A DNA stretch of 64,000 nt from Branchiostoma floridae. Lineage: Eukaryota; Chordata; Leptocardii; Amphioxiformes; Branchiostomatidae. A model generated the notes under the pieces. It saw nothing but the letters and a program-made list of their open reading frames with translations. It made no database searches and was not told where the DNA came from. Of the stretch, positions 13,001 to 25,145 are shown piece by piece (the stretch's first letter is position 1; each line of letters starts with the position of its first letter). The translations under genes were made by a program, and so were the position numbers. The stretch spans positions 24,913,739 to 24,977,738 of the forward strand of contig NC_049982.1 of assembly GCF_000003815.2 (NCBI RefSeq), given 5' to 3'.

Positions 13001-16000
13001 CTTTGTCCCCTTGATGCAATAATTTTTACATAATTGTATCTAGTTTTGTAGCAACATATTCTGCCATTTCCCTAAAGTGAAAAGAACATGTGTCATAACA
13101 CCTTGGTTGAATCTAAAGCCACTCTGAATAATTGCTGTACTTAGTGATCATAAACAAAGTAACGGGTCATACATGTAGGTTGATATGTCCCAATGCGACA
13201 AGGAAAAAGGCAAAGAATTCTAATAATTTGTGTGGTTGTATATAACTGCCCTAGGTGCATGTATGAAGGTCCCAAGGTTCAGCTGAACCGAGCAAGCGAT
13301 ATATCGGATGAATATAACAATCTAACTGGTCTTATGTGTAGGTTGATTTATCCTAACACTTCAAGCAAGAGAAAAGGCAAGAAACTTTCATAATTTGTGT
13401 GGTTGTCTAACAGATTGTATTTTCACGCTCCTTCAAGGTATATGTATTCAGAGCTTCACTGATATGAACAAGTGATGAATAGGGCGAATATCAAGAATCC
13501 AACAGGTCTTACATATACATAGTTTGATATATCCCAACACTTTAAGCAAGGAAAAGGCAAGAACCTTTCATAATTTGCGTGGTTGTCTACCTGTCCCAAG
13601 TTAGAAAGCTGGACTGAACAAGTGATGAATTGGGTGAATATCAACAACCCAACATGTAGGTTGATATATATATCCCAACACGCCAAGGGAAAGGCGAAAA
13701 GAATTCATAACTTTGTGGCTGTCTAACAGATCCAGCTGGCATATATTTCACTGCCAATTTGCGTACATGTATTCAAAGCTACACTGTACAAATGGTGTAT
13801 TGGGTGAAGACCCAAACATGCCTTACATGTGTAGGTAAATATATCCCAATACGTCAATGAAAAAGGCGAGAAACTTTCGTAACTTTGTAGCTGTCTTTAT
13901 TTCACTGGTACATACATTCAAAGCTGCACCTAACAAGTGATGTATTGGGTGAAGACCCAACAGGTCTTACATGCATAGGTAAATGTATTCCAACACGTCA
14001 GTGGACAAGATGAGTGAATTCTATTACTACTTAAGCTCCTGTCAAGACGCCCTCCGGCTGAGTTACCTCAACAGTCCGCCTACTCAAATGCAAATACAGA
14101 TACTGACAGAGACTACCAAGTTACATAAAAGCATAGTACAGAATTTTTTTTCGTATAGAGCATTTTCTTTCACTTTCGATATTACCGAAGCGGGCAGGTG
14201 CCGACAGCCATATTGGTGTCCTTAGTTTGAATTTCGAATTTCAAAGGACCGCAGCTCCATTTAAACCTTGTCCTGATGGGCCTATAGATGTTCAAGTTGC
14301 ACTTCCACGCTGCAACCTCCTTGCAAGGTGCCTTTATGTGGGTCCCGTATTTCTATGGGTTTATTGGGAAATTTCTCTCCTAAATATGGAATACCACAGC
14401 AAAGCACACCGAATGCGGAAGTAAATCTGAAGCAGCAACACAGACAATGTCAAGTGTAACTTATCTGATGATGCAATCAGCTTAGGGAGGTTAAATGAGC
14501 AAAACAATACCAGCAGGACAAGGCGTAATTTCATAGGAATGTTAACTTTTTTAAAATGTACTTTTCTGACATTTTCATCCGTGAGGTGAGTTATAAACTC
14601 CTAATAGAGGTTATTTGAGAGTGTCAGAAGATCACTTTGAATGTAAGAAACCGTTTTACGAGGTACGATTTACGGAGATACAAATATGTGCGTTCGCCGC
14701 AAAGCTGCTGTTCGCATAATGTCACGTGGAAAAGGTGAATAAACCATTCCATCTTCATTTGAATTTAGCACCCGTTAAACCGATATTTCACTCTAACAAT
14801 CTATCAAAACACTTTTAGCCAGGTCGATTAAATCTAATGCATATTATAGCTTCCGAGCAAAGCCGTGTGTGTCGAAACTGCCCACAAGGAAACTAATTTG
14901 TTTTTATTTTCTTGCGGTAATATTTCAGGATGTCCCTTGTAGCCGCCATAAAATGAAGGCTCCTAATGGTAAAGGCGCCCCACAACTTTATGGTAATAGT
15001 TTTTAACGGTTGAACCTTGGCCTCATTTGGCCACAGCAAGTAACTTTTATGGATGACATCAGCGCGCTCATTAATTTTCTCCTGATTTCAGGGGGAAAAA
15101 AGAATTTTTTTTCTTCGTGGATGCTCAACATGATGAGAAAGTACTGTGAGAAGGTGCCAAAATAGGCAAATAGAAAGCCTTATAATTGTCGTTGTAAAAA
15201 TGACACTCGACGAGGTAGTACAATCCATGAGTGTAGTTGCCTACTTGGTAAGTGATACCAGTCTACTTTTAGACTGTGTCATATATAGTGTCACTTTTGC
15301 TACACTAGTCAATTTCTTGAATGCAGGAATGAATGCCTTGTTAGCTGTGTGGCACATTTTGTCACTCTTATTCTTCTTACAACGTCTATGGGGTCTATTT
15401 TAAACATTTAATTTAGCCATCTTGTTTTTGTTTTTTACCCATCTCGTTTTTTTCGCGTTATCTCATTATTTTGCAGCCCGCAGAGGATGTCATCCATAAA
15501 ATTTACTTGCTGTGGCCTTACTTTCTAGCAGCTTCGATATATATGCTCAATGTGCGAAATCCTCTAATAACCTCTTTCCATGGTTGAATGCAAGGTTTTC
15601 TGAGGCTTACGTTTGCTTGGGGAAGGTTGTGTTAGAACTGAAAGATATCTAACATTCTTTTTTACACCTGGCGCCGCATTCCTCTTGGGCAGCATCTTCA
15701 CAATTGTTACAGCCAGTTAGACATGACGAATTGATACTTAAGGTGCTTCTAGAGACGTCACTTTGTATTAAGACTGCCTTCCACACTTTAAAGGCTGCAA
15801 CCACTGTGCGACCAAACACTTGACAGGTAGCTCATCGTATTTTAATACCGTGAAAAGACGCACATTTGTATTGCTTCAAGGTTAGGGAAGTTGGAGAAAA
15901 ACTTAGGAAAATGCAATATCAAATGTCATAAGTACCTACTGATATACAAGTGTCATCTTTATTCTCACAATTATTCTTGTTCATTTATGGTTGGGTGTAT

Positions 16001-19000
16001 GAAACTTTCTTTGTCAAAATGAAGCTTACGTTTTCCCAAAATGAATTATTCCATACTTTGTTAGTTAGGGAAATAAAATAATAAAAATGAAAGAAAAGAA
16101 AAGAAAGTAAAAAAATTAATGTCACGATATACGACTTTGATCATTCAAATCACACGTTTACATCGTGTTTTGTGTTCAGATCATAAAGCAATGGTAACAC
16201 AAACTTTACCCAGTTGTAGTTAGTTACTCAGTGGTTGGTCACCACATTATTCTAGTAAACTACATGATCGCTGAGTCTTTTCGCCTGCATTACTTTGACA
16301 TACAGACACAAGCGTGCCTATTTTACAATGATGCAACCCGACAGAAAACCACACGTGTGAGTTGCTGATAAAGCTACGGTTGAACCTACACATTTATCTC
16401 ACAAATACCCGCTGAATATTTTTTGCTTCCTGTCGAGACGTATTTCGCGCTTGGTCGTCTTTCATGTGTCAATCGATGGTCATAAGTTTACAAAATAACC
16501 ATCATGACAAATAGATAATGTTGGCCAGGATCCTGAATATGTTCAAAAGTGCCTATGGTGTTTCGTCGTGTCATAAATGTTTTGGATGGATGGGTGGGTG
16601 TTTGAGCCTTGACCAAAGTGTGCTAGTCTATTGGTACAAACAGAGATCGCTATTATGATACTTGTTGTTAGCATCTCCCTGTATATACGATAGCTTTTTT
16701 TATCTGAAGGACAGTCTATAACGCCATTTGTAGTATTTCAGCCGGGTACTCTACGGCTTAGGCACCAGATGGAAAAAGGGGCCTTGTCGGGTAGTTTAGT
16801 TGGGCTGTTTTTGTTTTTTTTTTCACTTTCGGGCGTTACCCCTTCGGGCGTAACCCCTACGTGACCCCGTGGGACACCTTGCGGCGCCGGGATATTTTTT
16901 TTGACCCGGCTGGTAGGCACTGGGTTGAACTTAAGAAGGACTTAAAATGAACCCGGGACCCGGTAACAAATAGACCGGCCATAGCCTACCCGTGGGGATC
17001 ACCGAGAGACGTATCACGGTATCCGCCAGTCCACCGGGACAAATCTGTGACTTCGGAACCCAGCCGGGGCTACATCCCTGACAGGCACCGGTGCAATCGG
17101 AACCCGGCCAATAGATACCTTAGCCTATGGCGGCCACAATTTTAAAAAGTGTATATCCAGGCCTTCTAAAGCTAAGGATGTCTGAAAAACCTCAATATAT
17201 GGGAAGTGTGCATACCTCCGGAATTCCTGATTCTGCATTTTAGTAGATCTCTTTATAGTCACAATTTTGTTTTTTATCCTGCTTGTCCTTTCCTTTGTTT
17301 CGAGTAGAGCACCCGTCAGAAGTATGAAAGTCATCGTTATGTGAAGTGGTGTTCGCTTTTGGACTGTGTACATAAACATCGATCAAGTAATTGGCGCTCA
17401 GACGTGTACATATTACGAAGAGGATCACGTCCAACACGTAGACAGAAGAACTACCGTTTCCCTAACGTACCATAATTGATGGTACGGATCATTACGGATT
17501 TAAAAGAAGCAATTTAAAAGCTTCTTCCACCGCCTGCAGGTTAAGTTATGTCACTCTGACTTTTTGAAAATAAATATTCGGCCTTGTGGCGAAACGTTGA
17601 CATTGAAAGAGGAACGTTTTGCAATAAATCGCCAAAGTCATTTATGCATGTATATCTAGGTGACTGGCGACAGATATGGCTTAAAGCGCTTATGACGTCT
17701 TTGCTGCGGGATAAGATGTAAAATGCGATAGATCAAAACGAGAAGCTTCTAGATCTCTTACTGCATACATATCTAAAAGGGGTACATAGGACACAATATC
17801 TGTGGAGGAACTACGGTGTGAATTAATATGTTTGGTACCCTCTCAACCAGGAATACGAAATTCTTTAAAATATATATTTTATATATTCATCTTCTTCAAG
17901 TAATTGTTCAGTATAACACTAGGGGAAAAGCAAGAGGTGGTCTAACCACTGATTTCCAATTGAGAATTGCTAATCAGCTCGATCCTGAGAGGCAACCATT
18001 GGATGTACCACACTACTTTACAATTCTGCATCACATGGAAATTAATCAACTGCCAATTATTCGCCATGCATTTGCTTTTATGCTTTTACATCAACAGTCA
18101 CAAACTTGCCAAGTTTCAAACAAATTCTTGTAAAGGATCTTGAGTTATAAATGAAAAAAACGCTGGGAGTCATTAACCTCCTCGATAAGCTAATAATCTA
18201 TCTTATTTGTTGCTTTGCGGAGCTTCTGAATCATTGCAATGCATTGGAGAGACCAAAATTGTACCATCACTCACTTGTGCATAAAAACAGTGTAAGGTCC
18301 TTATCTCTGTGAAACTGACGACAGATTTAATGTAAGCCTCTTGGAACCCCGCTTACGTCGACTTTGCTGTAAGATCTAACGTATGATACGAGCGATGAAT
18401 AAAAGTTTTTGATAAGCCAGTGATTAGTTTCCTCGGGTTGGTAAGCTACTGGATTATTTTGTACACAACCAAGTGCTTTATTCCACCGCCGTACAAGCAA
18501 AACGTACTTAAATCGGTGCCATCATTCTCTTTACTAGTCTTTACTGGTGAAGGGCGCCGGTCTCTATACAGTCTAGTCTACGGAGAACAGTTGTCCTGGA
18601 CACGATGCATATCTTCTTGCGTGTCTTCCTTTGCCCTCTCCAAACTGCGGAATATGTAATCCTACCCAATTTTGACGATTTCTCCTGGTACGGCCCTCTG
18701 GTGGTAGTATGTTAAACTTCGTGTTAGTACATGACACCACACTAGTCATGAGTGATTTTCGTCTAGCAACAAGGCCTACCCTTGACGAATGATAGTGATC
18801 ATCAATGATCTCAATGACAAATTTCTGTTCACTCATCGATTGGCCAATATATCTATAAAAAACGATTAACAATTTAACCATATCCATCCTCTATATTGTA
18901 TCCACGAATGACTTAGTCAAGTTTTCGGTACTTTTATCTTTTATTTTTGTTTTCTTGCTGCAGCAGACCACGCGATGCGGCCCCGTTCCACCAGACACGA

Positions 19001-21188
19001 CATCCGGGTCCTCCTGAACAGCCTGGCGGAGAAACAGGATCAGTTTGAGGATCTTCTGTGGAAACTTGAGCTGCTGTTGGGTAGGGCGTTTTTTTTTAAA
19101 CAGTTTTAGGTAATTTGTCTTATAATAAAACAAGGTCTGCATTTATCTTCACAAAATGTCAATTATCGTCATTTCATGATAAAAACGGCTTCATATAACT
19201 CTCATAATTCCACCGGAGGCCAGAATACTGCCACATGAGTCACATACATGGATTTAAAGAGATGTACCAATACGGCATCATCTGAGATATAAATGTGTAT
19301 ACACTTCAGATATTAAGATGTTGAAGACAACCCTTTTTAGAAATATATATGGCACCCGGTAGAACTATGAAAGTTGAATTATGAGACATTCGCAAGAACT
19401 CGTGTCTTGAACATTTACTAATATAGATATCTGAGGTATGGATAACTTCAATATTACTGTTGGATTTCGAGCTCTTTATTTTTTTCGTTTGAGTGTAATT
19501 TTCCAGTGTTTGAACTTTGGACAGAGTCACGAAATTGACGTTATCTACCGTCTTAATGCTCATATGCCTACCAGACACATTTCAGCATTAAGATCGGATT
19601 AACTTGCCTCCTATCACTTAGCCCTAAAGGTATCATCCTTCATGCACATTCAACTAGGAGTTTACAGAACTATATATGACATATTTATCTAGAATATATA
19701 GATTATGAATCACTCAATACTGTAGCTATCTAGATTAATGTGAAAGCTGAAAGTATTACAAGTACTCAGTCATCAATCAAATGCTATATACGTTACACAG
19801 TACTCTTCGCGAACGAAGATCATCTATAGGGTCATACTAACTTCTGATAGCTGATGAGTCCGATGCGTAAACACAGTACCAGTGAGGCAAATAATCGCGC
19901 AAGTTCTGGTAAGTAGCATAACTAACCATTGGACAATATAAAAAAAGGCAACATGCAGGGATTTTATTCAGCATTGCATAAAGCATCACTATAAAGTGCA
20001 AAGTGTAACCAAAACAAAATCGATGTTGAGTTGCCCCCAACAGCTCAACAAGTTTGTCCTTACCGTATAAATGTACCTCCTGCTACGATAGACCGTTAGA
20101 CCACATAAATGCAACCCGGGCGAGGGGATCAAATCTGCCCCCTTTCGATGGCAGGTTATATCCATCCATGGATAATCGGATTCATCCCTGGAGAAACGGA
20201 TCAAGCCTGGCTTGAAATTTGCCACAGAGGATGCAAGCCGCGGGGTGTTGCATAACACGTATGTCCTTTGTGATGAAATACTGAAAATAATTTGATTTTC
20301 AACTTGGGATGTTGCGGAACGATTGCAGTAATATGTGTGTAGTTCCAATTATTGAAGACGACACTGGTAAAGCCACAAGACTTTGCAGTGATGACGCACT
20401 TTACATAATTATGTAATATCTAAGGGAACAATATCGTCAATAAGCTGTTTTTGCAATGTTGATCCTGGAAGAAGAGGATCCTGTTCGGAAGAATTCATTT
20501 TAAATGTGAGGAAGAAAACCGCATTCACGCTAGAGAAAAAATAGTCTCGAGATAAAGACACTGTCATACGTTTTTCAAGGTTGGCAGGGGGAAGTTTAAA
20601 CATAAACAGAAGAAAATTTGATAAAGCTGCCATTAACTTTACGTGGAATACTAAGTCAGTGTGTCTTTTAACGTCTTTTTGAACAATGAAATGAAAGTTC
20701 ATCTGTGTTGGTAGAAGTCGTTCTTGAACTAATTAAACTGTAATATCCAACACAAAAAATTTACTCACTCACTTTTTCGACTGAACAGCATCAGTCATTT
20801 TCAAGGAATGAACAATCCACTGCTGTCGTGACGTCACGTTATGCAGATATAACACGTGACTCAGTGAGCAGTGGATCGTAGGTTGCAGGAATTCGAAGTC
20901 TATGGCATGACTTCTAGATATTCTTACATGTACTTACATAACTTCTTGTCCTTTTTTTCAGATTCTGACGAGATACAAGACATGTCGCAAAACGTGACAT
21001 CGTCATTTCTCAACGACACTTCCGGTCTTATGCCCGGGAATTTAACGGAAGCGGAAGTGAGGTCAACCGGCGAGCACGACGCCGTGACAAAGACAATGGT
21101 TACCATGGTGATCTTCATCAGTCTGATCGTCTACGCCATGATTATCAAAGGGATCCTTTTCTGCAAGGAACTACAGAAACACTGGTGA
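10029..21188 (+). CDS. Unrecognised single-pass membrane protein with duplicated QFEDL helix
   Basis: Three exons join in frame: 10029-10254, 18967-19080 and 20962-21188, giving 188 residues. All sites are GT/AG and both introns are phase 1. Residues about 9-22 are a hydrophobic signal segment. Residues 39-65 and 87-113 are two copies of an amphipathic helix with the pattern LLxSLxxKQxQFEDL, offset by exactly 48 residues. Exon 3 gives a glycosylation-rich linker (N-x-T/S at 124, 131 and 140; also 23 and 70), a membrane helix at about 159-180 and a very short tail ending KHW. Predicted topology is extracellular N-terminus, cytosolic C-terminus. Exon 2 is symmetric and looks like a duplication of the end of exon 1. 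Its acceptor is a tandem CAGCAG, so one residue may be optional. Single-helix channel subunits (KCNE-like) have similar layout but no clear sequence match; I do not assign a family. Extra exons in the 8.7-kb intron cannot be excluded. Confidence 0.7.
10856..11098. repeat. MITE, copy 1 (ATGGTATCTCACTGCACTTG ends)
   Basis: Ends read GGTATCTCATTGCACTTG and, inverted, CAAGTGCAGTGAGATACC. A second copy with the same interior (a segment around CAACGAATTTC and GTCTTCTAAGTCATACTTT) lies at 21437-21672. It lies in intron 1 of the membrane protein gene. Confidence 0.8.
11196..11850. repeat. Tandem repeat, three ~240-bp units
   Basis: Units start near 11198, 11438 and 11613, each beginning with CTAATCTTAC followed by CAGAAGAATTGTA. 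The second unit lacks about 65 bases of the middle. Units share the block from the AGTGATnTTTTCTGGTGATT region to the GGGCTTTCGAAAC region. This is satellite-like DNA inside intron 1. Confidence 0.85.
12703..13020. repeat. Minisatellite, eight units of 37-44 bp
   Basis: The unit is of the form AAGCTGTAACAAGCCATTTG followed by ATTTGTCCCCTTGATAGAAT. A 37-base variant alternates with 40-base units in a higher-order 40-40-37 pattern. All three minus-strand frames stay open across it, giving spurious repeated peptides. Confidence 0.9.
13160..13990. repeat. Degenerate tandem repeat, about 150-170 bp units
   Basis: A motif of the form TACATGTAGGTTGATATATC, then CCAACAC, then a GAAAAGGCAAGAA-like block and a TTTCATAA segment, recurs near 13170, 13335, 13510, 13660, 13825 and 13970. 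It ends about where non-repeat intron DNA resumes. Confidence 0.75.
14930..15650. repeat. Large foldback element
   Basis: CCACAGCAAGTAACTTTTAT near 15040 is inverted near 15490-15520, and further blocks outside pair less well (CTAATAGAGGTTATTTG near 14600 with its complement near 15565). The centre is about 15270. The 85-codon open frame in the loop is not supported as a gene. Confidence 0.6.
15651..18963. other. Remaining intron 1 sequence
   Basis: No exon is supported. The 101-codon open frame at 17828-18133 has no flanking splice signals in phase with the gene and no family. A GC-rich patch at about 16735-17130 with repeated ACCCCTTCGGGCG motifs is probably a decayed repeat. Confidence 0.4.
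20829..20836. promoter_or_regulatory. CRE palindrome in intron 2
   Basis: A perfect TGACGTCA lies 133 bases before exon 3, next to an E-box CACGTG at about 20853. It might mark an internal promoter, but it may be chance. Confidence 0.3.
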
Positions 21189-23688
21189 CAGAGAATGTGT
21201 AAATTCTTTAAATGAAACATTTTTGAGAGGGCAATACGACATTTCAATATAATCGAAGCAAAGTTGGATTGTAACGTTATATTGTCGATGTAGGTTCGGC
21301 ATGTATAGGTAATTTGATACGCAATTAACGTAACAAATAATCAAGCTACTGGATAAAATCTGGAAACGCTTAAACGCTTCCATTGCTTTTGTCAGTAACT
21401 AAAGGAGAACCTGGAGTTCCCAAAATGTTGCCCAAAGGTCATCTCACTGCACTGGGGGCACCTGTGTGGCACTACGTGGATCGAAAGATTACACAACGAA
21501 TTTCGGAGATAAGGAAAAATTACGTTTTGTGTATTTTGTTGTCTTCTAAGTCATACTTTTACGTACGTAATATCTAAGTTTTAAAAAAAATCGACGAAAA
21601 TAGCACAACAGTGCCGCAGTGAACGAACCCCGCAGCGCCGCAGCGTTGCCCCAAGTGCAATTAGATATCGTCTTAGGTGTCAAAATTTCCAATACTTGGG
21701 ATTCTGCCTTACCATCCTGCGAGGCGACATAAGCTCTAAGCTTGGAACAGGCCACAACCTTGTCTTGGCTTTGTCTTCTATTGTGCCATCTTAGAATTGT
21801 CTTCAAATGATTAACATATTAATTCAGATTTTGGATTTAAAATAGCCCCAGGTAAGCCTCGTTCAGTCATGATCGCTGACGAAAGACAGTGGATGCTGCC
21901 TCAAACGTCTCGCCGTTTCCAAATACTATCCAGTTTCTTGATTGAATAAACATCATGTTGCAGCGTTGTTGTTTTTTCAAGCAGATATTTGGATGGAATA
22001 CTATTTATAGTGTTCACCGACAAGACAAAGTGGTGTAAAATTTTCTATGTATCTATCCCGATCTTCATGTATACATGCTTTTCATTTGACGTCATCTGCG
22101 CCATGTTGGATTACAGTGTACGTCTGTAAACCACACGAAGATGCTACTGCTTAATTTAATTACCCGTCATCATGGCCGTCAGATGATTCAAATCATAATT
22201 AGTATGACGTCAAAGAAAAGCCTGTATTGCGCTACTTTTTTCATTGTATACCTATAGCGAGTCATCGCAATGTACGACTCATCAAAAGTTATCATAATCA
22301 TGTAAGATTTGTAAACATGTCGTGCTAGACAACGTTTTGCAACAGTATGTTGATATCTTAAGGTGCTAATCTGTCTCGTGGCTAATTATGAAATTACATA
22401 AATTTTTGTGGAACGTTACATTCATCATGATCATAACCGCACGGAATGTAACTGTCCGGAAGTAAACGTGCATGTATATTCTGTATGTATGCAAGATGCG
22501 AGGGCAAGCATTCCTGCACTTTGTACTGATGAGTGATCCTCCTTAATGTATGTTGTAGATGGTAGAAGTAAATGTTAGTGTCGCTCTGCTACAGACTATT
22601 GCCACATTCAGATTTGTACAGTATATTCACACTGATAGAAAGTTTTGATATTGTTGTACAAGCATGTTCACCTTTTGAACAAGGTTTTCTTTCGTCCCAT
22701 AGCATTATGTTCTTTAGTTCAGCAAACGTTTCGACAACCATCTGTCCTCGTCAGCAGTGAATAATGAAACAATCAATTATTATCATATTCAGAAGAATTA
22801 AAGAATGCTGTAGAACATAAAAACTAATTTCAATTGATCTACCAACCTGATGAAATTTTAAAGATTAATTGTTGGGCGGAAAATGAAGCCTATAAGTACC
22901 TGCGTTTAGTCTTTTATGCTCGATTTCAAACGTTTTTAGATAACATTGTATGTAAACAGAAGAATTGTATAGTAAACAATCAATTGTATGTTAACAATCA
23001 ACTGTACATAATCCAAGTGAATGTCGTTGTTGCAATTTGTAACCCTGTATTTTAACAATGAATTACAATTTCATTTCTCCAAAATAAAAAAAAAGAATCA
23101 ACAACATGGTTTTCAGTTAAATGCAATGTATCCGATGTGCAATGCTGCCTGGATACCTAAGGACATGATGTCGCAGTAGTCTAGCATTGGCGTCCACTGT
23201 CTTGGTAATTTCACTATAATTATAATCTGCTGAGCATCAGTAGACGATAGGGTGGACAAGGAATTGCACGCCCCTCCTTCACCTCAAAAGTCATGTGCAT
23301 GCCAGCAAACAGGTTCCCAAACTCACGTCGGCAAGTGTCTGTTTGCAGACACCATTGTCTCTCGAGACAGAAGGATGCAAACAACATGGATATCAAAGCT
23401 ATACCACTCCCATGCAATAAGTGAACAACTTCTAACCGAGCAAAGCCTGGGGAAAATGCAGTAATGGTGCCATTTTCAGTCATAGCAATCCATTATGCTC
23501 AACCTTTCAAATGTGTGAGGAGGCGACTGTACTAAGAATGTCTCCCCAGGGCAGTGGATTAATATCTAGTGTGACTGTCAGGGTCAAGGGTTTACACCTA
23601 GTTAAATTACTTGTCTTTGGAGCCTGAATAATAAATGGCGATTAACGTTGAACGCAGCCTGTCAACATTGATGCCAACTTGCCAATGG
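21189..23688. other. 3' flank of the membrane protein gene
   Basis: No coding exon is seen. Candidate polyadenylation signals AATAAA occur near 21944 (inside a repeat with GACGAAAGACAGTGGATGCT near 21880) and near 23083 just before an A-run. Neither is decisive. Confidence 0.4.
21437..21672. repeat. MITE, copy 2
   Basis: Second copy of the element at 10856-11098, in the same orientation. Left end CATCTCACTGCACT, right end complement near 21650-21672. It lies about 250 bases past the stop codon of the membrane protein gene, so it may form part of its 3' UTR. Confidence 0.75.
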
Positions 23689-24073
23689 TTTAGTTTGGTT
23701 TGGTTTGGTTATACAGATCTCCATTAGTGACTGATATGTCATTATTCTTCCTGGAGTCCGGGTGATTTGTAGAGAATCACCAATTCTAGACGGAAGGATT
23801 TTGCACCATCCTACACCGCACCATCGCACGTGTGGGGGCTCCTTAACGTGCCTGGAGTACGGCTCTCCGCAGACACGGGACCTCCATTTTAGGTCCTATT
23901 CGATGGACGGCCCTAGCCGAAGCTAAATACTCATTTTCACCTGAGTAAAGTGAGGAAAGTCGTGTAAAGTGCCTTTCCCAAGAGCACAAGATCGTCAGCA
24001 CGGCAGCCGGTTTTGAACTCGAGACCTCTCGGTCCCGAGCCGAACACGCTACCTCTACGCTACACGATCCCAC
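23689..24073 (-). mobile_element. tRNA-derived SINE, full length
   Basis: Read on the minus strand, the head (about 24073 to 24000) has an RNA polymerase III A-box-like TAGCGTAGAGG and a B-box-like GAGTTCAAAACC in tRNA order. The body continues to a CCAAA-repeat tail at 23689-23710. This tRNA head, body and short-repeat tail define a SINE. A second copy lacking the tRNA head lies at 29157-29510. Confidence 0.75.
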
Positions 24074-24133
24074 AAGGAAAATGAGATGAGGTGCCCTCAA
24101 TTTCAGAACATTCAAGCACTAATGCAGCACTAA

Positions 24134-24498
24134 TATATAAGGCCATGTTGATTTGATTATATATGGATGACATTCTCTGTGACTCCAAAAACTGGCGCCA
24201 GCGTACGAATAAAGTTTCACCAAAAACATGCCTTCGTTATGGACGGGAAGGTTGAGTGAATGTCAAATAACCGAACAGAGTACCGAACAACAGCTAGATT
24301 CCTAATTTTAGTTCGCTAACATTATGTTTGGCATTTGAATCAACTTTGGCATTAGTTTCCGTTTTTCGACATTTGCTTATCATCTTATACTACAGCTGAT
24401 TAGTACGATTTCCAGTATGCTTATTATTGGAGGGGGGGGGCGACAAAAAAATGATATGTGCTGATTTCATCCGTTTCATCACATCAACATGGCCTATA
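24134..24498. repeat. MITE, TATAAGGCCATGTTGATT family copy 1
   Basis: The left end TATATAAGGCCATGTTGATT pairs with ATCAACATGGCCTATA at the right end. A second copy lies at 42136-42480 in the ARL3 3' region. Confidence 0.8.
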
Positions 24499-24821
24499 AT
24501 CTTACACAATCATATAGATTGCATTACGTCCAGGCGATATAGATCAAGAAATAAAAGATAAAAAGAAAAACGCATCAATGATATGAAACAACCCCATACA
24601 AATTCTATCTTTGCGTCTGATGCAACACGTAAGTCGTAACCACTTCGGTCAGATACTAACCGTCTAGACAGTCTAAACCACAGTGGACATCGTAACACCA
24701 TATCCGACGCCACTGAAGACGGCAATCCATTGGTCATCTTGGTAATGCTGGTATCAAGAGGTTTTCTTCCGTTTGAAAACTACGCAGAGAACACCTATTT
24801 CTGGATCACGTTAAGCTAAGA

Positions 24822-25145
24822 GCACAACCCACCGTACGTGCAAATACGTGCTGTCTACGTGCCAAAACGCGGGCAATCTTTCGGGATCCGCAAGTGGTAA
24901 GTACCGCCTTCGTACAAACTCGCAGGGCATCCGACGGATTTTGGAGCACACAGACATGCCGTAGAACTTTACGTATACGTACAGGCAAAACTTTGTTTGC
25001 CCTCGAGCTGCCGATTTGCCCCCCATACGTGCCAGTACTACGGGCGACGCGCCTGCCCTGTACTAACTGAACGTTTTCAGAAATACGTGGCGGACGTGAC
25101 CTCCAAAAAAACGTACGGACAAATTGCACGTACGGCGGGTTGTGC
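24822..25145. repeat. MITE with GCACAACCCGCCGTACG ends
   Basis: GCACAACCCACCGTACGTGC at 24822 is inverted at about 25126-25145. Open frames on both strands between them are by-products. Confidence 0.75.

Noticed and set aside
12703-13990. CRISPR array
   Set aside because: The repeats are contiguous without unique spacers and the DNA is clearly from an animal genome.
14930-15650. Exon-like open frame of 85 codons at 15146-15403
   Set aside because: It is the loop of a foldback element; there is no phase-matched acceptor or donor for the surrounding gene.
17828-18133. 101-codon open frame inside intron 1 of the membrane protein gene
   Set aside because: No family, no phase-compatible splice sites, low-complexity start.
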